From Lumbricus rubellus (lineage: Eukaryota > Annelida > Clitellata > Crassiclitellata > Lumbricidae), in contig OX243817.1 in the NCBI GenBank assembly GCA_945859605.1, forward strand, positions 35,191,968 to 35,255,967: a stretch of 64,000 nt of DNA, given 5' to 3'. The position numbers and the translations under genes were made by a program. The notes beneath the pieces were generated by a model, which had not been told where the DNA came from, searched no databases, and saw only the letters and a program-made list of their open reading frames with translations. Positions within the stretch are counted from its first letter, which is position 1. Every line of letters begins with the position of its first letter. This document shows, piece after piece, positions 54,654-63,975 of this stretch.

Positions 54654-56242
54654 TGTAACGATCGTGAAAAGTTGGATCGTTAATAATTCCTTAATAATTT
54701 TACGGCCTTTATAAATTTGCGGCCTAATCGAATTTCGGCCTTAACATCAAACCTTCGGTCGGTCTCCGGTGGTGTAGCCGCGTTTTAGAGCGACCTCCGG
54801 TGTATTATTATTTGTTCTGGGAGAACAGCTCATTATGCCACTCTATTTTTAGTTCGGCGGTAACGCAACAGGTTTCATTGGATCCCCCTTGATCCCGTGA
54901 CTCCGACGAGTCCCGGATGTGGCCTGTGATTGGCTGGAAGGACTGAAACCTTCAGACAGACGGTGGCGGTTGACGAAGCAACATCTCTGTGCTCGAATCG
55001 TTGAAATTGTGGTAGAAATCGAATAAGATTGCGATCCAAATTTACTCGAAGAAACTAGTAATTGAATTTCTGCCGTGCAGCCAAGAAATTGGGCCTTCAT
55101 ATTGACGAGACCAGGGTGTCTGAAAACCGTTTTGAAGAATATTTGTCATACTTTGGAAGTTGAAATTCTTCCGCCGTTTCATTTCTTCTGGTGGTCAATT
55201 TGGTGACTGGTATCTCCGTGGTCAACGTTTACTGAAATTATTATCTGGAGTGCAGAGAAGTATCCCCTTAAATTTCATATTGCTGTGGAACCGAGAAGCT
55301 TAAATGAGATATTATTATAAATAATATTTCGCAGTGAATATCGCTAGAATAGACAATTATAATTGGTCGCATTGCGTGTGGTGCTTAATTGAAGAACTGA
55401 TTAGGCTTAACTCATTAGTGTTAATTAATTAGATGTTAGCGAGTGCTTCACACGGAAAGAAAACCGTGTCTGCGAAACAGTGATAGATGTTCTCGAATTT
55501 ACATAAATCAATGCAATATAATCATGCTGATTAATTTCTCTTTCGCTTAAATATCATTGACTGATTACCGATAGTCAAGTGTTTGCAATTGTGTTGATTA
55601 AAAACCTTTAACTTGAAGAGATGTGGTGAATACTTAGGCTTAATTCTTGATTCATCAGAGTTATTAAGAAGTCCTTACTCATTGAACATTATGTCAAGTA
55701 ATAATTCAGAAGAGGAAGTTAGTGAAGGGGAGGAAGAAGAGACAACCCCCTCCCAAATAGTATCGTGCACTGTTGAAGAATTTATGGAGCGCCAGGAAGC
55801 CCAAATGCAGGCCTTAATTGAGAAACACGAACAGCTAGAAAAACATCTGAGGCAATATGCTGGAGAAAATAATGCCCTAGACCCTGATACCGCTGAGCAA
55901 CCCGGATGGATGGGAACCCGTCGAATAAGTGGAGGGGATCTGAACCCAGAACAGTCTGAAATAGGGGCTGTTGCTCTCCCACAGAGAGCCGTGGACATAT
56001 GTCGCCTTAAGTCATCCTTGGTACCTGGTAATGAGGAAGAAGAGGGTTCAGAATCCATACTGGATGTTGCCTCGGGGGTGCCGGGTTTTCGAGGGAAGAG
56101 AACGGAGTACCTGGAACTTAATGCTGAAGCCCCTCCCCGCCTTGCTCCTCGGCCAGAGAGACCCTGCGTGAAATATGAGGAAAGAAACCTTGACTTGAGG
56201 CTGAATAGGGGTGCTCTTTTGGCTGGGGGGACGCGCGCAACA
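54654..56242 (+). repeat. 3' LTR (1589 bp)
   Basis: Copy of 45304-46892. Its gag start (ATG 55691) stays open across the LTR end into gene F exon 3. Confidence 0.9.
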
Positions 56243-57882
56243 GATATACCGATCGCGCAACTTGAGTGCATCCTCATTAGCGTCATAATCATGGAAGTGA
56301 AAGATGCGAAGCTGGCCAAGCGTGCATCGTATGAAGAAGCTGGTCTCGTGATAAACAGACTTAGAACAGTCTGTTCGCAATGGAGCAGCATCCTTACCAC
56401 CTTCAGCTTCCTAAATAAACTGCACAGAACTCTAGACGACATAGTCTATGGTTAGTTCTTGAAAATAAAAACTTAGCTGCTGTTGTATAGGATAAAATAA
56501 TAAACACGAACGAACGACAAAAGACTATTATAGGCTACCAGACGTATCTCTAACGATATTGTGGAGGGAAGAAGAATCCGAGGGAGCCAATCAAAAACAT
56601 GTAGGATTAATGACTATAGGCCTATAGGGAGCCTAGGGATCGAGAAAGAATTGCAGTGAAAGTTAGAAATTACGGTGGATGACCAGGACCTACCCCTCTC
56701 GCTCTGCTAAATCCCCTTTGACGATATGAACGCTTATAGACTGTTGTTTGTAACTGAATTGGCTGACTGTGGAATAGATGAAACTCAAGGCAAAAAAAAC
56801 TTTTTTTAAGTTCATGCTGTAGCCGTGATAATTATGAACTCCATAGATGACGATGACGACGACGACGATGATGGTAATGATGATGCGATGATGATCAGGA
56901 TCATATTCATCATAATTATCATCATCGTCGTCATGATCATGTTGATGCATTTGTAACGAAAAGACTATTGAAAAGTACTGCGTTAAATTTTTTAGCTCAA
57001 GAAATGATTCGTTTGGAAATTCTATATCAGTCTCCGATCCAGTTCTATGTCTCACGAGTGGCTACGATGAAGGACGAAATGTTTGCGCTCTGCATGCCAG
57101 AAAATCAAGACCCATTTATCAATGTCTGCGACCGCAATCATATTGAGGTGTTGAAAGATGTCATCCCTCTACCCGGAATGCGACCAGAGGACATGACTGG
57201 TTGCAGTGTGTCGAACTGTGTGTATCTGCTTAACAGGGAATCGCCTTACTTTTCAGTCTTGCGCATCACGAGAAATGAAGAACGTCGGTTTATCATAACA
57301 CCATGGCTTAATGAGTTGGGTTTGTCATTCGTTGCTCTGCGTTTATTCGTATCAGTCAATGGTAACCTGATTATTCTTTCAAAACAGCTTGCGCCATGTT
57401 CTTCTATAGTAAGCGTATATAATGCGAATGGTTGCATTCAGAGTGCACTGGCGTTGTTCCCGGCTATTCACGGTTTCAGATTCATCTTCGGTGTAATTCA
57501 GAAATCAAACGGAAACTTTGTGCTGGCTACTATTAACGACGTGTTTGAAACGGTATTAAAGGAGATCGATCCGATTGGGAGAATTGTACGCCAATACAAG
57601 TCATCAATTTTTGGAGACAGTGGTGTGGTTGATGCAGATGCGCATGGTAGAATCATGATAACTGGTGTGGGTAACACGGCTGAGCTTTTAGATCCTGAAT
57701 TTCATCTTTTAAAGTTTACTGTTACGAGGGAGAATGAGGGCCTCATACAAACTCCACATGGAATGCACTACAACAGTGAGAGGAATGAGATAGTGCGTCT
57801 CTTCGAATTTGCGAGCTCTAGCCGAAGCAGAGCCTTCACTATCTACCGTTTCACAAGTGAATACCGTAAGCAAGAACTGTAA
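55691..57882 (+). CDS. Potential Gag/F-box/propeller chimera driven by the 3' LTR
   Basis: The LTR-encoded Gag frame (ATG 55691) runs without a stop over the LTR end at 56242, through GATA, and into the rest of gene F exon 3 in the original gene F frame (56247 is codon position 2 in both). The donor GTTAGT at 56451 and the acceptor at 56995 then join exon 4 (56996-57882), giving about 548 residues: about 184 of Gag N-terminus, an F-box lacking only its first three to four residues (IPIAQLECILISVI ... VCSQWSSIL), and the full propeller. Promoter activity of the LTR and splicing are inferred. It could also be a chance frame, odds about one in three for phase. Confidence 0.5.
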
Positions 57883-57954
57883 TTTGATGTCTATCTGGTC
57901 TTTTAGTTTGATTACCTATCGTAACCTGAATGATAGGCTATCTTATTTCCTACC

Positions 57955-58076
57955 AAAAGTTACCGTGTTGTGTAAACTGGCTTTTTGTCGTATTAAAAGT
58001 TACCAGATTGTGTAAACTGACTTTTTGTTTTGCTAAAAGTTACCATGATTATCGTGTGAACTGGCTTTTGAGTCTT
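57955..58076 (+). repeat. 40-bp minisatellite, three units
   Basis: Units start AAAAGTTACC at 57955, 57995 and 58035, each with TGTAAACTG.CTTTTTG (third unit degraded). It lies in the gene F 3' flank. Confidence 0.85.
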
Positions 58077-58322
58077 CAAAATTAATTATACGAGACTTCT
58101 CGAAGAAAGTATTGATGCATAGGCCTATGACATGACTCGCAGTCTCTAAATAATTAATATACACAGTAGGCTAGGCCTACGTGTTGTCTCCTTATCATAT
58201 TAGTTGCTCCTTCATTGATTGATATAATAGCTAACTGTTGGGAACTTGACATTGTATTGATTTGTCTTGTAGGTCACCTTAAGTCTTATACTGCATTTTC
58301 GTTCCATCTGAGTCAGCAGGGC

Positions 58323-58727
58323 TCAGAGGCGGATCCAGAGCAATCCGGCCATGTCCCTCCCCATCCATAAGAAATTCCCATGGGACGTGCCCCCCCCCCC
58401 CCATCAGGTTTCAAGAAGTTTTCGATCAAGGGAGCGGGCAATGGTGGAAGTAGGCCTAGGATATGAATCGTATGACTAAAAAAACAGATGGTCATTTTAG
58501 CATTGGCTTGGAAAAATGATACATGGTCAATGCAGTTGGTAGATTAAATGACTAAAAAAAGTCATCAGCTATTTTGTCAGAAAAATTTGGTAGGCTATAT
58601 TTTCAAGACATTTCGACCAAATGACCAAAACAGTCATCAGTGCTTTTTTGTCAAAGATGAACGTGAATTTTTTCGACCCAAGGTGTAAAATTTTGCCCCT
58701 CCCCGAAAAGTTCTGCATCCGCCCCTG
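58323..58727. mobile_element. hAT-like MITE
   Basis: The ends CAGAGGCGGATCCAG and (inverted) CAGGGGCGGATGCAG match the CAG.GG starts common in hAT elements. It is 405 bp with no coding capacity. No 8-bp duplication is visible, so the ends may have decayed. Confidence 0.45.
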
Positions 58728-58776
58728 TATCATGACCGTCTGCTAGGCTACTTACGCTAACTAATTAGGCTACCAT

Positions 58777-59224
58777 GGGCGCCCGCACATAGGGGCAAGG
58801 GGGGCACTTGCCCCCCCTGGAAAAGTGAAACCTATTTTTCTAACTACTACTTTTGGGTTTTTAACAAATTTCTTCACATTAAAACACTAATGATACGACT
58901 GATAAACACAGTGAATGTCATAAATTTACGTTTAGAAATCCCTATAGAAATAAATATTTATAGTGCCCTTCATGGACCTACTTTTTAGCATCTACTTTTG
59001 GATTTTTAACAAATATTTCGCACTTAGAAAACTATTCATATTAAAATATTAGGCCTACGGTACACAAAATGACACTGAGAAATTTGCATTAAGAAAACTC
59101 TTTGAAAAAATACCCGTGTTTTTCATTTCCAGCGCTGTATTTTTCATGCTTTTGTCGCTGAAAAATTCAACCGTGACCATCGTAAAATTTTTGCCCCCTC
59201 CTGCAAAATTTTCTGCGGGCGCCC
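58777..59224. mobile_element. Small DNA element with GGGCGCCCGCA ends
   Basis: Inverted 13-bp termini ATGGGCGCCCGCA / TGCGGGCGCCCAT enclose about 450 bp with C-tract and AAAATTTT motifs near both ends. No transposase. Family not determined. Confidence 0.5.
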
Positions 59225-59710
59225 ATCTAGGCTACCTCACAAAGAATAGGCCTACAGATAAATTACCGTATCGAGTCTTACGCTGCGGCAAACGACTTAT
59301 TATGAGGCCAAACAATCCTCAGAAAATCAGCTGCTAAACAGGTTTGAAAGTTTGACGGAAGAAACAACTTTGATAGGCATAGGATATTATATCCTATAGC
59401 CTATAGGCTAAACCACAGTATAAAACTCACATTTTGAAAAAGTCTAATCGTAATCGTAATCTCGAAACTTCTAGGCCTACTTCAATATGCAAATAGGCCT
59501 ATGATTTTCGCCGTTGGCGTTTGTGCTACTTCTATCGTTTTAATTCTCCTTCGATTCCCTCGAAAATAGATTGGTGTTTCTACCGATAGGAACCTCTAGT
59601 CTTCTGTAGGTTCATAAAGCAAGTAAGTAAGAATGTTATTTATTTGACCACCAGCAAACGCACAGTAGCCTAATTTACAGAGGAAATAAATAAAATGTTT
59701 TCCTCTGCGC

Positions 59711-59750
59711 CATGTTGACGAAACGAAGATCAGGCGGATCCATAATCTGT
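59711..59750 (+). pseudogene. Relic of exon 1 of a seventh F-box/propeller gene
   Basis: CTCTGCGCCATGTTGACGAA and ACGAAGATCAGGCGGATCC echo the family exon 1 (GCCATGTCAACGAAACGAAC, ATCAGCCGAACCC). Upstream at about 59505-59590 are echoes of the promoter (CGTTGGCGTTT, AATTCTCCTTCGATT, GATTGGTGTTTC). The TGACGTCA is gone and no later exons are seen before the window ends. Confidence 0.5.
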
Positions 59751-59870
59751 GCGTACATTATAAATATAAGCGCTACAATATATATTATTGGGCTATTGGC
59801 TTCAAATTTAGGCGCTACGCCGCCAACTGGGCGTGGAGATCACCCTGCAAAAAGCTCAACGTCCGGTTGA

Positions 59871-59924
59871 CTCGCTCTTTCATTTCCGTTGTCGGTTGCA
59901 CAAGAGGAAGGTGATCGAAGAAAA
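59871..59924 (+). promoter_or_regulatory. TOP-like start and first exon of the snoRNA host gene
   Basis: The pyrimidine tract CTCGCTCTTTCATTTCC (59871-59887) is a likely 5'-TOP transcription start. The exon ends GAAGAAAATG before the donor GTGAGA at 59925. TOP promoters are usual for snoRNA host and ribosomal protein genes. Confidence 0.5.
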
Positions 59925-60366
59925 TGGTGAGAAAATGTTATCTAGTGTAATCCATTGCGGTTTTCTAGCAAAACCTTTAATCTGTTAGCAAAGTTACTTC
60001 TTACTTATTACTAGACCGTAAAATTAAAAGGAATTATGGGCTAAGATGTTTTTATTTTACTAATCGAATCACTATGATTTGTGGAGTACTGAAGCATGCT
60101 GTTGCGGCCATGAAGCTAAATAATTTTGTAAAAGTTACGCATAGCATTAATCGAAGCTTTGCTTTTTCCATTAATAGTTTGGCGTAAATGAGTCTTAAAT
60201 TGGCCATCTAAATTGTCACTTCTGGGTAAATTGTTTTTGCGGCGTTTCAAATTATGTATTGTTCAGAGCAGGCGGGAATTTATAATCTGCCTAGATTATT
60301 TAGTCTAAAAATTATAATGATTCCAATTCTTGTTATAAATGTACGTATTCGGCAAAGTAAAAAGCC

Positions 60367-60979
60367 GGTAAAGGTGTATTTTAGCGTATTTTATTATTTC
60401 CAGCTTAGGTAAAAATAAATAGCGTATTTTATCGTCTGTGTGCGTTTTCGAACTTCCGCAGGTATTTTCATCAATCCGACTTCTACCTTGGCATGTATCA
60501 CTGTCGGCAATCCAGCTTCTGTTGTAGCAACAATTTTTTTAATCATTCCTGATTCTATTTAAATAACAATTATTTGTCATCAGCCAAGCTCTCATTTCAT
60601 TAAGCATCTCTTCAGCAACCCACTTCTATTTAAGGGAAATAATTTTCATCAATCCAACTTCTATTTCTCAAGCAATCGTTTCATCAGTTCCGTTTCCATT
60701 TCTCGAGCGTTATTTTTGTCCATCCAGCTGCTATGTCAGCCATTTAATTAGATACCTTAATCCACCTTCCATTTCTCAAGTGTTTTCTCATCAATTCAGC
60801 TTCTATTTCACCAAGAAGTTTTCACCAATCCAGCTTTCAATATACTTTTCAAAAGAAATGTGAACAGTTATAACGATTCATCAACAAAATATGTAAATAC
60901 ATACGCTAAATAATAAAATACGCTAAAATACACCCTATCGATTTCGAAATAATAAAATACGCTAAAATACACCTTTACC
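60367..60979. mobile_element. 613-bp foldback element with 8-bp target duplication
   Basis: Perfect 34-bp inverted termini (60367-60400, 60946-60979) start GGTAAAGGTGTATTTTAGCG and are flanked by AAAAAGCC on both sides (60359-60366, 60980-60987). The interior is a degenerate tandem repeat of about 45 bp (CATCAATCCAGCTTCTATTT type, 60465-60850). No coding capacity. The 8-bp duplication suggests a hAT-like mobiliser. It sits in intron 1 of the snoRNA host. Confidence 0.8.
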
Positions 60980-61104
60980 AAAAAGCCTATGTAGTAAAAT
61001 CGATTATTCGTTGTAGCAGGTTTTATAATGTCATGCTTGAATAGTAAAATGATTTTTGCAATTAATCTTTAGAATATATAGCTATTAAATTCAGAATTCA
61101 AGCA

Positions 61105-61251
61105 ATGGCATAACTGTAGCCACTATCGAAGCCATGCTGTTCTAACATGAATAGTGTGGTCAATATGTGGCATAGAAAAAAGAAACCTTTACGGTCGCCT
61201 TCTGACTAAATGTAATGTGTCTGGTAGGCATTACCAAAAAGGTTAACACAC
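61105..61251 (+). ncRNA. H/ACA box snoRNA candidate 1
   Basis: Two hairpins: the 5' one has stems CACTAT/ATAGTG and CATG/CATG. The 3' one has outer stem AACCTTT (61184-61190) with AAAGGTT (61238-61244) and inner GCCT/AGGC around a pocket. The H box is AGAAAA at 61174-61179 and the ACA box is at 61246-61248, three bases from the end. Such RNAs guide pseudouridylation with dyskerin. The target was not determined. Confidence 0.6.
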
Positions 61252-61375
61252 AATGTTAATTTGGCCAATTGTCTTGAACGGTATTTCCTTTTTATTTTAT
61301 TTAGCTGACCACTGATAAAAACTTTGCACATGAGAGGTATTCTGTTCATGTGGGTAGTTGATACAGTTGACGATT

Positions 61376-61516
61376 CACATCGCAGAGTTTCAAGTGCTAT
61401 AGTGGGATGCCCTGGTATAGTGGTATGTTCTCTGTGTTGTAACAAAAGGGTTGCAGATTTAAATCTACCCCAAGCCAAATTGATGTGTAGCAACCCTGGG
61501 CAAGTTGTTCACATAC
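61376..61516 (+). ncRNA. Weak H/ACA box snoRNA candidate
   Basis: The 3' hairpin has an 8-bp stem AGGGTTGC/GCAACCCT plus outer AACAA/TTGTT, then CACA with ACA at 61511-61513. The 5' stem is ACATCGCAGAG with CTCTGTGTTGT (one mismatch). The H box (ACAAAA) overlaps the second stem, and a good splice donor at 61529 could place this in an exon. Weaker than the other two. Confidence 0.35.
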
Positions 61517-61620
61517 ATGTGTCCATGAGGTGAGAATGACATTGGGAAATCACACATCTACTCATACATAGGTGGCATTAACCCATTGGACCTGCCTTCA
61601 GGCATAAGTTTGTCTTCATC

Positions 61621-61775
61621 ATCGCAATGCCCTAATGGAAGCCATGCTGTTCTGTTTTTACGGTAGAAAGTCTGGTCAAAGTGAGGCATAAAGCAAAATT
61701 AATAACCCTTTAAACGGTCGCCTTCTGATTGAATTCCAAGTGTCATGTGGGGCATTACCAGTGGGGTTAACGGTG
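61621..61775 (+). ncRNA. H/ACA box snoRNA candidate 2 (paralogue of candidate 1)
   Basis: Shares GAAGCCATGCTGTTCT, ACGGTCGCCTTCTGA and GGCATTACCA with candidate 1. The H box is AAAGCA (61690-61695) and the 3' stem AACCC/GGGTT. The ACA position reads ACG (61770-61772), which may impair 3' end formation, so it may be a decaying duplicate. Confidence 0.5.
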
Positions 61776-62450
61776 AATTATTGTGTGATAAATAATGGAA
61801 GGACTTAGACATGTGACTTGGTGTGCTAAGACTAGTTGTACTATCATTCACCACAGAGATTAGTTGAATTTAACTAATTGAATTGCTTAATTATTTTAAT
61901 TCACTTGAAACAAGCTGAATTTAATACCAAAAACTTCAAAACATTTTCTGGTGCTTAATGATGAATTGATGATTTATTTTTTCGTCAACTGAATATGATG
62001 TGGAAAATTATCTACCTTGTATCTGATCATCATTAATGCACCTTGACGGCTTAAAGCTAATCATATTTCTGGTGCTTCAATATGTTGTAGAAAATATAAA
62101 ATCAGCCTGGCAAAATTGTTTGTAAGAAATACATTAAGAGTGACTTGTGCTGACTGGGTTGCTAAGCATCGAGAGGTTAAATTGACAGGTGATTTATTGA
62201 TTGGATTTTTGATTTTGCAGAATAAGAATAAAACATTGTTTCATTCATACCAGACTATGAGGTTAGTAGAACTGACTAATTTATCATATCACTATAGTAA
62301 AAACAGAAAATGGCCCTGTGTCGGTCAGTTCGTCCATTCGCTGGGTGTTACTCGAACAATTTTACACTAAGTACGACAATCGAGGGATGTCGCATCTCTG
62401 AAATTTTCTTGTGTTGGGATGGTAGAACGTGTAGTTGTAAGTCTAAATGG

Positions 62451-62547
62451 ATTTGGCGGTGATGAAAAACCTGTTACTCCGACATTCGCAGCTTCCAACT
62501 GAGGCATGTCTGCCATTGAGGGTTTTCCTTGGATGTCTGAGCCAAAT
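62451..62547 (+). ncRNA. SNORD14: U14 C/D box snoRNA, copy 1
   Basis: Terminal stem ATTTGGC/GCCAAAT, C box GTGATGA (62459-62465), D' CTGA (62499-62502) and D box CTGA (62537-62540). ACATTCGCAG with TTCCA and CCTTGGATGTCTGA are the two conserved U14 sequences that pair with 18S rRNA. U14 is needed for 18S processing and guides a 2'-O-methylation. Length 97 nt. Confidence 0.9.
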
Positions 62548-62626
62548 CCTGTTGTAGAATTTGAAAAAAAGGACTAAATATGGTGTTGCTGAACATTTGT
62601 TTGCCTCCAGCTTTAAATGCTCTTAA

Positions 62627-62692
62627 CCCTTTAATGCCGAGATGGTAGTAAATGGTATGGAAAATCCTATACTACCCTCCGGCATTAAAGGG
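62627..62692. mobile_element. 66-bp hairpin MITE related to the piggyBac-like element
   Basis: Perfect CCCTTTAATGCCG/CGGCATTAAAGGG ends and inner GGTAGTA/TACTACC make almost the whole unit a hairpin. TTAA precedes it (62623-62626) and TTTAA follows. Its left end resembles that of the element at 39471 (CCCTTAAACACCG, GGTAGTGAATGG). Confidence 0.6.
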
Positions 62693-63450
62693 TTTAATAT
62701 GTTCTTTTTGTAAAAATAGTTATTTATTTATTTACTTGTTTGTAGTGATGCATTATGTTCACTTTAAATTGATATAATCTGTGCCAAGGTTAGAAAAGCA
62801 CTGTAAGATACTTTTTTTATAAAATAGTGTACCTTAATCCTTTGGATTTCAGTGTGAAAGTTTAATTTATCTGTGAATAGCTTAATTTTCTTCAATTTTG
62901 CATGATATCTTTGAATATATTGCTGACGGTGATGTTAAAAATTTGTTATCTGATAGATTTTGATGCTAAAAATCTACCACCTAGATCTCTGAGTCAGTAT
63001 TCTCAACTTTTTACTAGTTGCTGGTATTTGTAAGTTTGTGCATGAATTCAAACTTTTAATTTCTTAGAATACTTTTAAAGTTTTTTAGTAATTATTTGTG
63101 CTTTATGCAATAGTAGAACTAGTTGACCATATGAGCCTCTTAAATGTTAATTTTGTGGTTCTTATCAACCAGTATTTGTTGGAGATATGATGATTACATA
63201 GTTCACCTGAATTAAAATGTGGACAAATTTCGCCCCTAGCTGATCTCCATAGCATTTTCTAGAAGTTTTTAATCGGCTTTCATTTATAGAAGGTTGAGTC
63301 TGATTTCAACTTAATCCGCCATTCAACTTGTTTCATTTTTTTCTGTTCTAAGATAAAATGAAAGCAACATGGCTGATGCAGGTGCTTGGTAAGTTTTTTG
63401 CTCGTAACGTTTGTGCAAAATTTTATAGCTGAATTTTTGATACTGTATTG

Positions 63451-63547
63451 ATTTGGTCATGATGAAAATCTTGTTTCTCCGACATTCGCAGCTTCCAACT
63501 GAGGCTTTTCTGCCAGTGAGGGTTTTCCTTGGATGTCTGAACCAAAT
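63451..63547 (+). ncRNA. SNORD14: U14 C/D box snoRNA, copy 2
   Basis: Same layout as copy 1: stem ATTTGGT/ACCAAAT (a compensatory change from GGC/GCC), C box ATGATGA (63459-63465), D box CTGA (63537-63540), identical 18S-pairing segments. Length 97 nt. Confidence 0.9.
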
Positions 63548-63975
63548 AAATACAAAATTAAGTAAAAATAATTGTAAACCAAAAACTAGGCAACTTGAGT
63601 AACAACTTGAGTTCCTTATCGCATGAAATTTCTTGTAAGATTTTAGATATTATCTTTAATATTCTTTGATTCTACAATGTTTGCTACCTATTGGTTAAGT
63701 ACTGATAATTGTGACATTTGAATAAAGTTTAATGCTTACAACTTTGTAATCTGAGAACATATTGGATTTCATATATCGTTGGTCTTCAAGTATAACATTG
63801 ATCTGGTTGCAATATTCGTATTTTCTTCAGCATTTACAAGCTCCAGTAGAATTTAACCTGTCCAGTGTATAACATCCACTAGTTTTTGTTAAGGTGGTGC
63901 TTTAGGCTCTTGCTGCAGTACCACTTTGAAGTTGATATTGCAAAACTTTTAAAACTATTTTGATCAATCTTGTTC

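Larger units (their letters stand above)
45304..56242 (+). mobile_element. Full-length Ty3/gypsy LTR retrotransposon with gag starting in the LTR
   Basis: The 10,939-bp element has 1589-bp terminal direct repeats (45304-46892, 54654-56242) running TGTAACG...GCAACA and flanked by 4-bp GATA duplications. A single Gag-Pol frame (46341-52595) begins 552 nt before the end of the 5' LTR. TGGTCCCAG at 46895, 2 nt after the LTR, is a possible primer-binding site lying inside the coding frame. A purine-rich AGGGGGCTGGTGAGGG precedes the 3' LTR. I saw no difference between the LTRs, so insertion was very recent. About 2 kb of non-coding DNA separates pol from the 3' LTR, and there is no envelope frame. 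Confidence 0.9.
44137..57882 (+). pseudogene. F-box/propeller family gene F, F-box exon split by an LTR retrotransposon
   Basis: Exons are 44137-44200, 44743-44807, exon 3 as 45294-45303 plus 56247-56450, and exon 4 56996-57882. Exon 3 is cut after 10 nt by a 10.9-kb element flanked by GATA (45300-45303, 56243-56246). Without the insert the coding length would be 1230 nt (409 residues), in frame, with 6 extra nt near the exon 3 end (DDIVYG). Exon 4 is a full propeller domain whose usual stop is lost (TAA to TAC), adding YRKQEL. The conserved 3'UTR block is missing. From its own promoter the gene can no longer give a normal mRNA unless the whole element is removed. The insertion could be polymorphic. 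Confidence 0.8.

Noticed and set aside
61324..61533. 69-codon frame in the snoRNA host
   Set aside because: No ATG at its start, no recognised protein, and it overlaps a structured candidate and a splice donor.
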